DNA from: Anaerococcus jeddahensis
Lineage (GTDB): Bacteria > Bacillota > Clostridia > Tissierellales > Peptoniphilaceae
NCBI RefSeq assembly: GCF_001182725.1
Contig: NZ_CWHU01000005.1
Location: forward strand, 682,001 to 746,000
Reading direction: 5' to 3'
DNA length: 64,000 nt
Every line of letters begins with the position of its first letter. Positions within the stretch are counted from its first letter, which is position 1. The position numbers were made by a program, and so were the translations under genes. The notes under the pieces were generated by a model. The model did not search any database. It saw only the letters and a program-made list of their open reading frames with translations, and was not told the origin of the DNA. Below, in pieces: positions 42,930 through 51,384 of the stretch.

Positions 42930-44595
42930 TGCTCTCTACTTCTGTTAATACCGGTAAGATCATAGGATCTCTACCTGTTTGATTGTATATATAAGATTTT
43001 AAAGCTTCTCTTATTTGATATTTTATTTGACTAATAGCATGGATATCATTTTTTTGACATTTCTTCATAGTTCTCAAAACAATATCTTTTGAATTTTCAA
43101 TTAAATCTTGATTTTCTTTCACATAGATAAATCCTCTAGAAACAATCTCAGGATTTGATAAAACTTTTTGACTATGTTTTTCTATTGTTAAACTTACAAC
43201 TAATAGACCATCTTCAGATAAGTGCTTTCTATCTTTAAGAACAATATTTCCAACATCACCTATTCCTGAACCATCTACAAGCACATTACCTGCTTGAACT
43301 TTTCCATTTATTCTAGCTGATTTTTTAGTAAATTCAAATACATCACCATTTTGTCCAACTAAAATATTTTCTTTGTTCATTCCCATATCCATCGCTATCT
43401 CTTTGTGTTTTTTTAGTTGACGAGGCTCACCATGGGCTGGAATAAAGTATTTTGGTGTGGTTAATTGGTGCATTAATTTAATTTCTTCTTGGCAAGCGTG
43501 ACCTGAAGCATGAACTTTTGCCAATGAATTATAAATAATATTACAACCAATTTTAGTTAGGTTATTAATTGTATTATTAATAGACATTTCGTTTCCAGGT
43601 ATAGCTGAAGATGATAAAATTACAGTATCTGATGAATTTAAATGAACTTGTTTATGTTCATTATTTGCCATTCTTGTTAGAGCAGACAAAGGTTCACCTT
43701 GAGTTCCTGTTGATAAGATTACAATTTGATCATCAGAATAATCTTTAATATTTTTAATATCAATTAAGGTATTGCTTCTTATTTTTAAATATCCAAGATT
43801 ACTTGCAATTTTTACGTTATTTATCATGGATCTACCAGATAAAACAACTTTTTTATTATATTTTTCAGCTGCATATATAACTTGTTGTACCCTATGAAGA
43901 TTTGATGCAAAAGTTGCAACAACAATTCTACCAGGAGCTTGTCCAAATAAATTTATGAATGTCTCTCCAACTTTCATCTCACTCATTGAGCTTCCTTCAA
44001 TTTCCACATTTGTAGAATCAGAGAACAAACATAATAATCCCTTTTTGCCAAGTGAAGCAAGTTTTTGTATATCTGTAGGTTCACCGTCAATTGGTGTGAA
44101 ATCCATTTTAAAATCACCAGTAAACAGTATTGTTCCTATTGGAGATTTTACAGCTATGGCGCATGAATCTGGAATAGAATGGCTAACTCTTATAAATTCT
44201 GCACTCAAATTTCCAACTTTTACAGTATTATTAACATTAACCATCTTAAGTCTATTTGGATTTAAACCATGCTCTTTGAATTTGTTTTCTAATAATCCTT
44301 TAGTTAGTTTTGAACAATAAACATTTGTATCTATTGTTTTTAAGAGATAAGCTATAGCTCCAATATGGTCCTCATGACCATGGGTTATAAAAATACCCTT
44401 AAATTTCTCTTTATTTTCTTCAATATAGGTAAAATCTGGTATTACAATGTCAACACCCAACATATCTTCATCTGGAAATGTTAGACCACAGTCTATCATA
44501 ATCATTTCGTTTTTGTATTCAACAACTGTACAGTTTTTACCTATTTCGCCAAGTCCTCCCAATGGAATAACTTTTAGTTTATTTTGCATTTTCAT
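42919..44595 (-). CDS. rnj: Ribonuclease J
   Basis: 558 residues. RNase J is a metallo-beta-lactamase/beta-CASP nuclease with 5'-3' exonuclease and endonuclease activity. The zinc motif HGHEDHIGA is near residue 75, FTGDFKMDFTP near 160, SGHACQEE near 365 and PAHGEPRQL near 390. A C-terminal domain follows. GGAG sits 5 bases before the ATG inside fur, giving a 17-base overlap. Together with rny (25.8 kb) the window holds the two main Firmicute mRNA decay nucleases. Confidence 0.96.
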   Translation of the reverse strand: MKMQNKLKVIPLGGLGEIGKNCTVVEYKNEMIMIDCGLTFPDEDMLGVDIVIPDFTYIEENKEKFKGIFITHGHEDHIGAIAYLLKTIDTNVYCSKLTKGLLENKFKEHGLNPNRLKMVNVNNTVKVGNLSAEFIRVSHSIPDSCAIAVKSPIGTILFTGDFKMDFTPIDGEPTDIQKLASLGKKGLLCLFSDSTNVEIEGSSMSEMKVGETFINLFGQAPGRIVVATFASNLHRVQQVIYAAEKYNKKVVLSGRSMINNVKIASNLGYLKIRSNTLIDIKNIKDYSDDQIVILSTGTQGEPLSALTRMANNEHKQVHLNSSDTVILSSSAIPGNEMSINNTINNLTKIGCNIIYNSLAKVHASGHACQEEIKLMHQLTTPKYFIPAHGEPRQLKKHKEIAMDMGMNKENILVGQNGDVFEFTKKSARINGKVQAGNVLVDGSGIGDVGNIVLKDRKHLSEDGLLVVSLTIEKHSQKVLSNPEIVSRGFIYVKENQDLIENSKDIVLRTMKKCQKNDIHAISQIKYQIREALKSYIYNQTGRDPMILPVLTEVESNEY

Positions 44596-45037
44596 TTTTA
44601 CTCCTTAAATCATTATCACATTCGGAGCAAACACCATATATTCTTAAAGAATAATAGTCTAATTCAAAATTATATTTTTCTTTTAAACTTTCTGCTAATT
44701 TATCATTATCTAATATTTTTTCTTCGACAATTTTGCCACAATTTGTACAAATTAAATGGTCGTGGTGGGCATCTTTTTGACTAATAAGCTCATAAGTGTT
44801 AACAGAATCCGTAAATTCTTGCTTGTTAACAATTCCTAAGTCTTCAAAAATGTTTAGAGTTCTATAAACTGTTGCTATACCAACTTGTTTATTTTCTTGA
44901 TGAACAATAGAAAATAACTCTTCTGGTGTCAAATGTTTTGAATTAGAATTTTTTAGAGCATTGAATATTATTTGTCTTTGCTTAGTAAATTTGTGACCAT
45001 TTTTTTCGAATATTTTTTTTAACTGTTCAATGTTCAT
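44579..45037 (-). CDS. Fur family transcriptional regulator
   Basis: 152 residues. The N-terminal winged helix has TKQRQIIFNAL and VGIATVYRTLNIFEDLGIV. The C-terminal part has the regulatory metal motif HHDHLIC and two CxxC pairs (CTNCG and CSECD) for structural zinc. Fur, PerR and Zur cannot be told apart by eye. Conserved placement after ruvX and DUF1292 and before rnj is seen across anaerobic cocci and Clostridia (my recollection). It starts 1 base after the DUF1292 gene. Confidence 0.92.
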   Translation of the reverse strand: MNIEQLKKIFEKNGHKFTKQRQIIFNALKNSNSKHLTPEELFSIVHQENKQVGIATVYRTLNIFEDLGIVNKQEFTDSVNTYELISQKDAHHDHLICTNCGKIVEEKILDNDKLAESLKEKYNFELDYYSLRIYGVCSECDNDLRSKNENAK

Positions 45038-45038
45038 A

Positions 45039-45269
45039 TTAATCTTCTTTCATATTTTCGTATATTCTTATTAACTCGTCCAATTCTTTATCATTATCTA
45101 TAGTTTTAAAACTAATAGCATCATCATTTTTAATAATTTCATAAATAAGTAAAAAATCTTCGTCTATTGGCTCTAAAACAGCATAATCTTTATCGTCTAC
45201 TCCGAATGTATCTATTATATTAAATTCAACTTCTTTATTATTTTCATCTGTTAAAATTATCTTATCCAT
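45039..45269 (-). CDS. yrzB: DUF1292 family protein (YrzB-like)
   Basis: 76 residues, acidic. DUF1292 proteins regularly sit in the alaS-ireB-ruvX-DUF1292 cluster and have no firm function. The pattern DENNKEVEFNIIDTFGVDDKDYAVL is typical. The ATG at 45269 follows GGGAG by 5 bases and shares the 8-base overlap ATGGATAA with ruvX; an ATG at 45281 precedes that site. Confidence 0.88.
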   Translation of the reverse strand: MDKIILTDENNKEVEFNIIDTFGVDDKDYAVLEPIDEDFLLIYEIIKNDDAISFKTIDNDKELDELIRIYENMKED

Positions 45270-45681
45270 TATTTCTCCCATCTAGGTAGGTTTGTAAAAT
45301 AAAAGAGGCGGCAATCTTATCTATATATTTTTTCCTATTTTTTTTATCAACTTTCATATCATTTAAGACTTGATCCGATTGCATAGTTGTCATTCTCTCA
45401 TCTTGATATTTAATTTCAGTATCAGTGGCTTTTTTCAATAAATCGACAAAAGAAATCACCTTCATGGCTTGAGGACCTAAGGTGTTATTCATATTTTTTG
45501 GAAGTCCAATAACTATTAAATTTACTTCTTTTTCATCAATTATTTCTGTAAGCTTTTTAATATCTAAACTTGTTTTTTTTCTATTAATTGTAACATAGGC
45601 TTGGGCGGTGATAAAAAATGGATCGCTTAAAGCCACACCAATTGTTTTATCACCCAAGTCTATTCCCATAATTCTACTCAT
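45262..45681 (-). CDS. ruvX: Putative pre-16S rRNA nuclease / Holliday junction resolvase-like RuvX (YqgF)
   Basis: 139 residues, RNase H-like fold. The catalytic Asp is in MGIDLGDKTIGVALSDP near residue 7. LIVIGLPKNM and the second acidic cluster in YQDERMTTMQ are conserved. The family processes the 5' end of 16S rRNA in E. coli. It overlaps ireB by 8 bases (ATGAGTAG) and DUF1292 by 8 bases. Confidence 0.94.
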   Translation of the reverse strand: MSRIMGIDLGDKTIGVALSDPFFITAQAYVTINRKKTSLDIKKLTEIIDEKEVNLIVIGLPKNMNNTLGPQAMKVISFVDLLKKATDTEIKYQDERMTTMQSDQVLNDMKVDKKNRKKYIDKIAASFILQTYLDGRNNG

Positions 45682-45931
45682 TTATATAATATTTTAATAT
45701 TTCTTCAAGGATAGTATCTCTATCAACTTGTCTTATAAGTTTTCTTGCATTTTTGTGAGCTGTTATATAAGTAGGATCTCCACTTACTAAATATCCTATA
45801 ATTTGGTTTGTAGGCTTGTATCCTTTTTCTTCTAAAGCTTCATAAACTTTAGTAAGAGTTTCTCTTATATCAACTTTTTTTTCCTCTTGAGGATTAAAAC
45901 GCATAGTTTCGTTTAAGTTTTTGTCTGACAT
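45674..45931 (-). CDS. ireB: IreB/ReoM family regulatory phosphoprotein
   Basis: 85 residues, UPF0297 family. In Enterococcus (IreB) and Listeria (ReoM) it is phosphorylated by the PASTA kinase and controls peptidoglycan synthesis through MurA stability. The conserved N-terminal Thr segment (NETMRFN) and the GYLVSGDPTYITAHKNAR motif are present. It lies between alaS and ruvX as in most Firmicutes. The PASTA kinase gene is outside the window. Confidence 0.92.
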   Translation of the reverse strand: MSDKNLNETMRFNPQEEKKVDIRETLTKVYEALEEKGYKPTNQIIGYLVSGDPTYITAHKNARKLIRQVDRDTILEEILKYYINE

Positions 45932-45940
45932 AATTTCTCC

Positions 45941-48553
45941 TTATATTAAATCATAAACTTTTTCTAAAGCTTCATCTAGCTTAGAAATGTCTTTTCCTCC
46001 TGCTTGAGCAAAATTTTTCTTTCCGCCACCGTTTCCGCCTGTTATTTTACTTACTTCTTTTACTATATCACCAGCACTATATTTATCAGTTAATGAATCA
46101 GAAACAGAAGCTGTAAATATAATTTTATTATTTTTTACAGTTGCAAATACAATGATTAAATTTTTATATTTATCTTTAATTCTTTCTTCAAAATTTCTTA
46201 ATGTATCAAGATCTTCATTTTCAAATTTATGAACTAGTAGTTTTATGCCATTAGCATCTTTTACTTCATTTTCAATATCTTTGTAAATATCTTTTTCATT
46301 AAATTCTTTTAATTTTTGAATATCAGATTTTAAATTCTTAATTTCATCATTTAATAATTCAGCTTTTGATAAAATATTGTTTGGGTTAGTTTTTAAAGTT
46401 TTTGAAATTACATTGATTAATCTAAGATTTTTGTTTAAATATTCGTAAACTTTTCTTCCTGTTATTGCTTCAATTCTTCTTATTCCAGAAGCAGCTGAAG
46501 ATTCTTGAATTATTTTAAACATTAAAACTTCAGATGTATTGTTGACATGGCAACCACCACATAATTCTTTTGAGTAATCACCTACCAAAACAACTCTAAC
46601 CATATCTTTGTACTTATCTTCAAATAAACCAATAGCACCAAGTTTTTCAGATTCTTTATAGGACATTACTTTTTTACTTACAGGTAATTGTTGTCTAATT
46701 TTTTCATTGATTTCATCTTCAACATTTTTTATCTGATCATCTGTTAAAGAATTTGGATAAGTAAAATCAAATCTTAATCTATTTTCATCAACTAAAGATC
46801 CTGCTTGTTTAACATCACTATTTAATACATTTCTAAGAGCTTGGTCTAAAAGATGAGTTGCAGTATGGTTTCTAGTTATGTCTAATCTTCTTTCCTTGTC
46901 TACTTTAAATAAAGCACAACTTTTAGATATTTCGCCTTGGATAACTTCTACATAATGAATAATTACATCTTTTTTCTTTTGAACATTATAAACTTTTGCT
47001 TTAGCTGAATCTGTAATTACATATCCAGTATCAGCAACTTGTCCACCGCCTTCAGCGTAAAAAGAAGTCTTATCACTAATAATTATACCCTTATGACCTT
47101 CTTTTATAAAGTTTACTTTCTCTTTATTATCAAATAGACCAATTATTTTTGCATTTACTTCTAAATTATCATAGCCAAGAAATTCTGTTTTATTAAATTC
47201 ATCAACATTTATTGATTCAAGTGACCAGCCAGCATCAGATTTTCTAGCATTTCTTGCTAAATTTCTTTGATTTTCCATGTGCTCATCAAAAGCTTCCGTG
47301 TCAACTTTTAAATTATTTTCTGTAAGAATTTCTTTAGTAAGATCAAGTGGGAATCCATAAGTGTCATATAATTTAAAAGCATCTTCTCCATTTAAAGTAT
47401 CTTTTTTATTATCTTTTAAATCTTTTATATATTCATTTAAAATATCCAATCCACTATCAATTGTTTTTTGGAAATTTTCTTCTTCTTTTTCTATGACACT
47501 AATGATTTTATCTTTATTTTTTACTAATTCGTCATATTCAACCTTATAAGAATCTATAACATATTCAATAACTGATGATAAAAATTCTCCTTTTATTCCT
47601 AAAAGTTTACCATGTCTATAAGCTCTTCTTATTAGTCTTCTAAGAACATAGCCTCTTTTTTCATTTGAAGGCCTAATTCCATCTGACACCATAAAAGTCA
47701 TAGCCTTGGCATGATCTGCAATTACTCTTATAGAAATATCATCTTTTTTATCTTCTTTATATTTTTTATTTGCTAATTCTTCAATTTCTTTAATAATATT
47801 TTGATTTACGTCAATTTCAAAAATATTATCTTTATTTTGAAGGACCATTGCCATTCTCTCAAGTCCCATTCCAGTATCTATATTAGGATGAGCAAGAGGA
47901 GTGTATTCTTTGTTAATATTTTTATTAAATTGAGTGAAAACTAGGTTCCAAACTTCCATAAATCTATCAGAATCATCATTTCCAGGTCTATTATCATTTT
48001 CATCAACAGCTTTTTCAATTCCCCTATCAACAAAAATTTCTGAATCTGGACCGCAAGGACCAACTTCAAGTTCCCAGAAGTTATCTTCTTTTCCAAATCT
48101 TAAAATCCTATCTTTTGAAAGACCTATTTCCTCATTCCAGATTTTAAATGCTTCATCATCATTTTCGTAAACTGAAACCCATAAAAGTTCTTTATCAATT
48201 TCAAGATTCTCAGTTAAAAATTCATACGCCCAATGAATGGCTTCTCTTTTAAAATAATCTCCAAAAGAAAAGTTTCCAAGCATTTCAAAATAGGTTCCAT
48301 GTCTTTCTGTAATACCAACTCTTTCAATATCACCAGTTCTTATACATCTTTGAGAAGATGTGGCTCTATTATTTTTCATTTTCTTTTCACCAGTAAAATA
48401 TTTTTTAAGAGGTGCCATTCCAGCGTTTATTAATAGTAAAGAATCATCATCTTCAGGCACTAATGAAAATGATTTTAATACTGTATGATTTTTTTTAGAT
48501 CCAAAAAAGTCTAAATATTCTTTTCTAAGTTCGTTCATTCCAAGTTTTCTCAT
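45941..48553 (-). CDS. alaS: Alanyl-tRNA synthetase
   Basis: 870 residues, full length. It charges tRNA-Ala and edits Ser and Gly. The class II core has NAGMAPLKKYFTG near 44 and GRGTYF-like motif 2 (ERHGTYFEMLGNFSFGDYF). The editing domain has HTATHLL near 562 and CGGCH near 665. The C-terminal C-Ala domain has GGNGGGKKNFAQAGG. AGGAG precedes the ATG. It starts 13 bases after the Rrf2 gene, so there is no room for a T-box. Confidence 0.97.
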   Translation of the reverse strand: MRKLGMNELRKEYLDFFGSKKNHTVLKSFSLVPEDDDSLLLINAGMAPLKKYFTGEKKMKNNRATSSQRCIRTGDIERVGITERHGTYFEMLGNFSFGDYFKREAIHWAYEFLTENLEIDKELLWVSVYENDDEAFKIWNEEIGLSKDRILRFGKEDNFWELEVGPCGPDSEIFVDRGIEKAVDENDNRPGNDDSDRFMEVWNLVFTQFNKNINKEYTPLAHPNIDTGMGLERMAMVLQNKDNIFEIDVNQNIIKEIEELANKKYKEDKKDDISIRVIADHAKAMTFMVSDGIRPSNEKRGYVLRRLIRRAYRHGKLLGIKGEFLSSVIEYVIDSYKVEYDELVKNKDKIISVIEKEEENFQKTIDSGLDILNEYIKDLKDNKKDTLNGEDAFKLYDTYGFPLDLTKEILTENNLKVDTEAFDEHMENQRNLARNARKSDAGWSLESINVDEFNKTEFLGYDNLEVNAKIIGLFDNKEKVNFIKEGHKGIIISDKTSFYAEGGGQVADTGYVITDSAKAKVYNVQKKKDVIIHYVEVIQGEISKSCALFKVDKERRLDITRNHTATHLLDQALRNVLNSDVKQAGSLVDENRLRFDFTYPNSLTDDQIKNVEDEINEKIRQQLPVSKKVMSYKESEKLGAIGLFEDKYKDMVRVVLVGDYSKELCGGCHVNNTSEVLMFKIIQESSAASGIRRIEAITGRKVYEYLNKNLRLINVISKTLKTNPNNILSKAELLNDEIKNLKSDIQKLKEFNEKDIYKDIENEVKDANGIKLLVHKFENEDLDTLRNFEERIKDKYKNLIIVFATVKNNKIIFTASVSDSLTDKYSAGDIVKEVSKITGGNGGGKKNFAQAGGKDISKLDEALEKVYDLI

Positions 48554-48566
48554 AAATTTCTCCTAT

Positions 48567-48971
48567 TTATAGTTTTTCATTAACCATATCTTTAATAGTT
48601 ATTGAATTGACTGCTTTATTGATTGCATCATCTATTTTTGCAAAAACATAGTAAGCTTCGCAGTCTTCATTATTGCAATTGTTTCTATCAGCAACACACT
48701 CACTTGAAGTCATTTCACCTTCAAGAATTCTTAATACATCTCCAACTGTAATTTCACTAGATTTTCTAGAAAGTTTATATCCTCCCTTGGCTCCTCTTGC
48801 TGATATTACCAAATTATTTCTTTTGAGTATTCTAATTAATTGTTCTAAGTAATTTTCTGGCAACTTTAAGGCATTTGAAATATCAGAAACTGAAATATAT
48901 CCATTATCTTCATTTTCTGCTAAATAATGTATAGCTCTTAGACCATACCTACCCCTTGTTGATAATTTCAT
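48567..48971 (-). CDS. Rrf2 family transcriptional regulator (IscR-like, three Cys)
   Basis: 134 residues. The winged helix starts MKLSTRGRYGLRAIHYLA. LPENYLEQLIRILKRNNLV and ARGAKGGYKLSR are family marks. Three Cys in the loop after helix 5 (ECVADRNNCNNEDC) suggest an iron-sulfur sensor such as IscR, though spacing is C-x6-C-x4-C rather than the usual C-x5-C-x5-C. A target could be the cysteine desulfurase at 55 kb or cysK; neither is shown. Start is supported by AGGAG. Confidence 0.9.
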   Translation of the reverse strand: MKLSTRGRYGLRAIHYLAENEDNGYISVSDISNALKLPENYLEQLIRILKRNNLVISARGAKGGYKLSRKSSEITVGDVLRILEGEMTSSECVADRNNCNNEDCEAYYVFAKIDDAINKAVNSITIKDMVNEKL

Positions 48972-48980
48972 ATTAACTCC

Positions 48981-49616
48981 TCAATTTACTACAATCATAT
49001 CTTTCATAGCATCAAAATATTTATCCCCAATTCCAGATACATTTTTTATATCTTCAATTTTATTAAATTTATTTTTTTGTCTATATTCAACAATAGCATC
49101 CGCTCTTTTTTCACCTATATTAGGTAGGGTCATAAGCTCACTTTTGTCAGCTGTATTTATGTCTACTTTTTTATTATCATTTTGATTGATTGGACTTATT
49201 AATTGACTTGTCATATTATTTTCATTATTATCCTTGTCATTTACATTGGGAATAATAATTCTCATTTGATCTTCAAGCTTCAATGCTAAATTAATTTTAT
49301 TTAAATCAGCATTTTCTGTAAGACCACCTGCATCATTTACCAAGTCTTCTAACCTATAATCATCATTTATTTCATAAACTCCTGGTTTATTTATCTCTCC
49401 ACTTATATGTATTTTTTTAATAGTGGCTTTTTCATTTTTTTCTTTATTATCATTATTATTTATAAGTTTTGTTTGTTTTTTATCATCAAGTGATGAACTT
49501 ATATTTTCAAATACAAGATCATCACTTTTTTGACTACTTACAAAATTATGAGATAAAACAATAACAATTCCAATTATCAAAGCTATAATAAGCTTATCTT
49601 TTTTATCAGTTTCCAT
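48981..49616 (-). CDS. comEA: ComEA-like DNA-binding protein
   Basis: 211 residues: a membrane anchor (about 8-26), an Asn/Asp/Lys-rich linker, an SLBB domain (about 70-115, HISGEINKPGVYEI) and C-terminal paired helix-hairpin-helix motifs (VDINTADKSELMTLPNIG). This is the ComEA layout, a surface DNA receptor for transformation. comEB, comEC and the rest are not in the window. Confidence 0.9.
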   Translation of the reverse strand: METDKKDKLIIALIIGIVIVLSHNFVSSQKSDDLVFENISSSLDDKKQTKLINNNDNKEKNEKATIKKIHISGEINKPGVYEINDDYRLEDLVNDAGGLTENADLNKINLALKLEDQMRIIIPNVNDKDNNENNMTSQLISPINQNDNKKVDINTADKSELMTLPNIGEKRADAIVEYRQKNKFNKIEDIKNVSGIGDKYFDAMKDMIVVN

Positions 49617-49638
49617 AAATACCTCAATTAACGATAAT

Positions 49639-49950
49639 TTATGACTCCCATAAATCTTCTATATTATAAAATTCCCTTTGATTAGATGAAAATATATGAA
49701 CTATTACATCACCACAGTCCATCAATATCCATTTTCCTTCTCTTAGGCCTTCTACAGATAAAACATCAAATCCTTCTTTTTTTAGATTTTCTTCGATATA
49801 TTCTATTAAAGCCTTATTTTGATTTATTGAATTTCCAGTAGCAAGGACAAAATAATCTGCTACTGATGATTTATTCTCAAGATCAATAACTTTAATATCA
49901 TAGGCTTGTTTATCTTCTAAAGTTTTTACTATAACATCTAATTTACCCAT
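49639..49950 (-). CDS. rsfS: Ribosomal silencing factor RsfS
   Basis: 103 residues, DUF143 family. It binds L14 on the 50S subunit and blocks subunit joining under starvation. The core KVIDLENKSSVADYFVLATGNS and DCGDVIVHIFSSNQREFYNIEDLW are clear. AAGGAAG precedes the ATG. It shares the overlap ATGGGTAA with yqeK; nadD-yqeK-rsfS is a standard Firmicute order. Confidence 0.95.
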   Translation of the reverse strand: MGKLDVIVKTLEDKQAYDIKVIDLENKSSVADYFVLATGNSINQNKALIEYIEENLKKEGFDVLSVEGLREGKWILMDCGDVIVHIFSSNQREFYNIEDLWES

Positions 49951-50503
49951 TTTTCTTCCTTAATAAATAATTTCTAGCCTTAATTGTTAAAGGAAAAATA
50001 ATTATTTTTCGATCAACTAAAGACTTTATGGTCGCATCTAAACTAAATAAAACCGCTGCATCCAAATCTTTAAAAGCAAGTTTTCTTAACTTATCTACAC
50101 CTTCATAATCTCTTTTTTCTTCGCAAGCATCCGCTAGAAAAATTATTTTTTCAAAATTTGTCATATTCTCTCTACCAGTTGTGTGATATTTAATTGCATT
50201 TAAAATTTCAATATCATCTACACCATATTCATATTTAGCAACAATTGGTCCTAAAAATGAATGTAAGATTAATTTATTATCAATGACTTCATCTGAAAAT
50301 TCGCAATATTTTTTATATTTTTTTAAATAATATTTTTCATTATACTTTGCACAATCATGAAGTAATGCAGCGGTTTTAATTTTTTCTGTATCTATGTTTG
50401 TATTTAATTTTAAAGCCATGTCTTTAACTCTTAGAACATGGTTAAATCTTTTCTCACCAATATCTTTTTTTAACTTATCCTCATATTTTGAAAAATCAAA
50501 CAT
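49943..50503 (-). CDS. yqeK: HD domain hydrolase YqeK (Ap4A hydrolase family)
   Basis: 186 residues. HD-type metal sites are seen in HVLRVKDMAL, LLHDCAKYN near 48, HSFLGP and HTTGRENM. YqeK proteins hydrolyse diadenosine tetraphosphate (family knowledge). The ATG at 50503 follows GAGGAG by 7 bases and gives an 8-base overlap (ATGTTTGA) with nadD; a TTG at 50521 would place the start before that site. Confidence 0.93.
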   Translation of the reverse strand: MFDFSKYEDKLKKDIGEKRFNHVLRVKDMALKLNTNIDTEKIKTAALLHDCAKYNEKYYLKKYKKYCEFSDEVIDNKLILHSFLGPIVAKYEYGVDDIEILNAIKYHTTGRENMTNFEKIIFLADACEEKRDYEGVDKLRKLAFKDLDAAVLFSLDATIKSLVDRKIIIFPLTIKARNYLLRKKNG

Positions 50504-51089
50504 ATAAATTCTCCTCTTCAATGATTTTTATTACATTATCATCTACAAGATATCTTATACTTTTATTATTTTTCACCAAATTTCTTATTAGTGTTGATGA
50601 AATATCTAATGATAAATTATCGATCAGATATATATTTTTATTATACTTTTTTATCTTATTAATTTTAGATAAGAGTGAAGAATTTTTACCACTTTCTCTT
50701 TTAAAAATAATTAAATTTTCATCAAGAATTTCTTGGTAGTTTTTCCATTTTTCTAAATCCATAAATGAGTCCTCGCCCAAAATAAAGAAAAACTCGTCAT
50801 TAGGATAAGTAATTTTAAAATGATTTATGGTTTTATAAGTATAATGAATTTTATTATCTTTAAAATCATAATCATTTATACATAATTTAGTGTTGTTTTT
50901 GATAGATTTTTCTATCATTTTTAACCTTAAATTTATATTAGTTTTTTTATTTTCCAACTTATGGGGTGGATTTGAATTTGGAAGAATATAAATCTTATCC
51001 AAATTCATAAAGTTAATTACATTTTCCATAATGATCATATGACCAATATGGATTGGATCGAATGTACCACCAAATAAACCTATTCTCAT
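50496..51089 (-). CDS. nadD: Nicotinate-nucleotide adenylyltransferase
   Basis: 197 residues. It makes deamido-NAD. The nucleotidyltransferase signature GLFGGTFDPIHIGHM (residues 4-18) and the C-terminal ISSTLIR motif near 168 are clear. It starts at the yhbY stop (TAATG) with no strong ribosome binding site, so it is coupled to yhbY. Confidence 0.96.
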   Translation of the reverse strand: MRIGLFGGTFDPIHIGHMIIMENVINFMNLDKIYILPNSNPPHKLENKKTNINLRLKMIEKSIKNNTKLCINDYDFKDNKIHYTYKTINHFKITYPNDEFFFILGEDSFMDLEKWKNYQEILDENLIIFKRESGKNSSLLSKINKIKKYNKNIYLIDNLSLDISSTLIRNLVKNNKSIRYLVDDNVIKIIEEENLYV

Positions 51090-51376
51090 TATAAATCTAT
51101 CTTTTTATTTTTTTTGCTTTCTCTGTATATGGTAAAAATATTACCCAAATGAGAAACAAATTCACAATTTAGTTTTTCAATAACCTCATCAACAATTTCA
51201 TCATTGTCGTCCAAGTTATTATTTAATATTTTTATTTTAATCAATTCTCTTTTTTCTAAAGCTTCATCAATTGCTTCAATAACTTCATCAGTTAGTGAAT
51301 TTTTTCCTATATTTATAATAGGTTTTAAATCATGAGCTAAAGATTTTAAATAAGATCTTTGTTTTCCTGATATCAT
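51089..51376 (-). CDS. yhbY: RNA-binding protein YhbY (CRM domain, 50S assembly)
   Basis: 95 residues, one CRM domain: LKSLAHDLKPIINIGKNSLTDE near 10-31, then IDEALEKRELIKIKIL and GNIFTIYRES. The family binds pre-50S particles. It is placed between obg and nadD, as in many Firmicutes, which fits ribosome assembly. Confidence 0.94.
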   Translation of the reverse strand: MISGKQRSYLKSLAHDLKPIINIGKNSLTDEVIEAIDEALEKRELIKIKILNNNLDDNDEIVDEVIEKLNCEFVSHLGNIFTIYRESKKNKKIDL

Positions 51377-51384
51377 ATTTTCTC

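Noticed and set aside
43955..44320. 121-codon open frame antisense to rnj
   Set aside because: It lies opposite the conserved nuclease core and shows no start signals.
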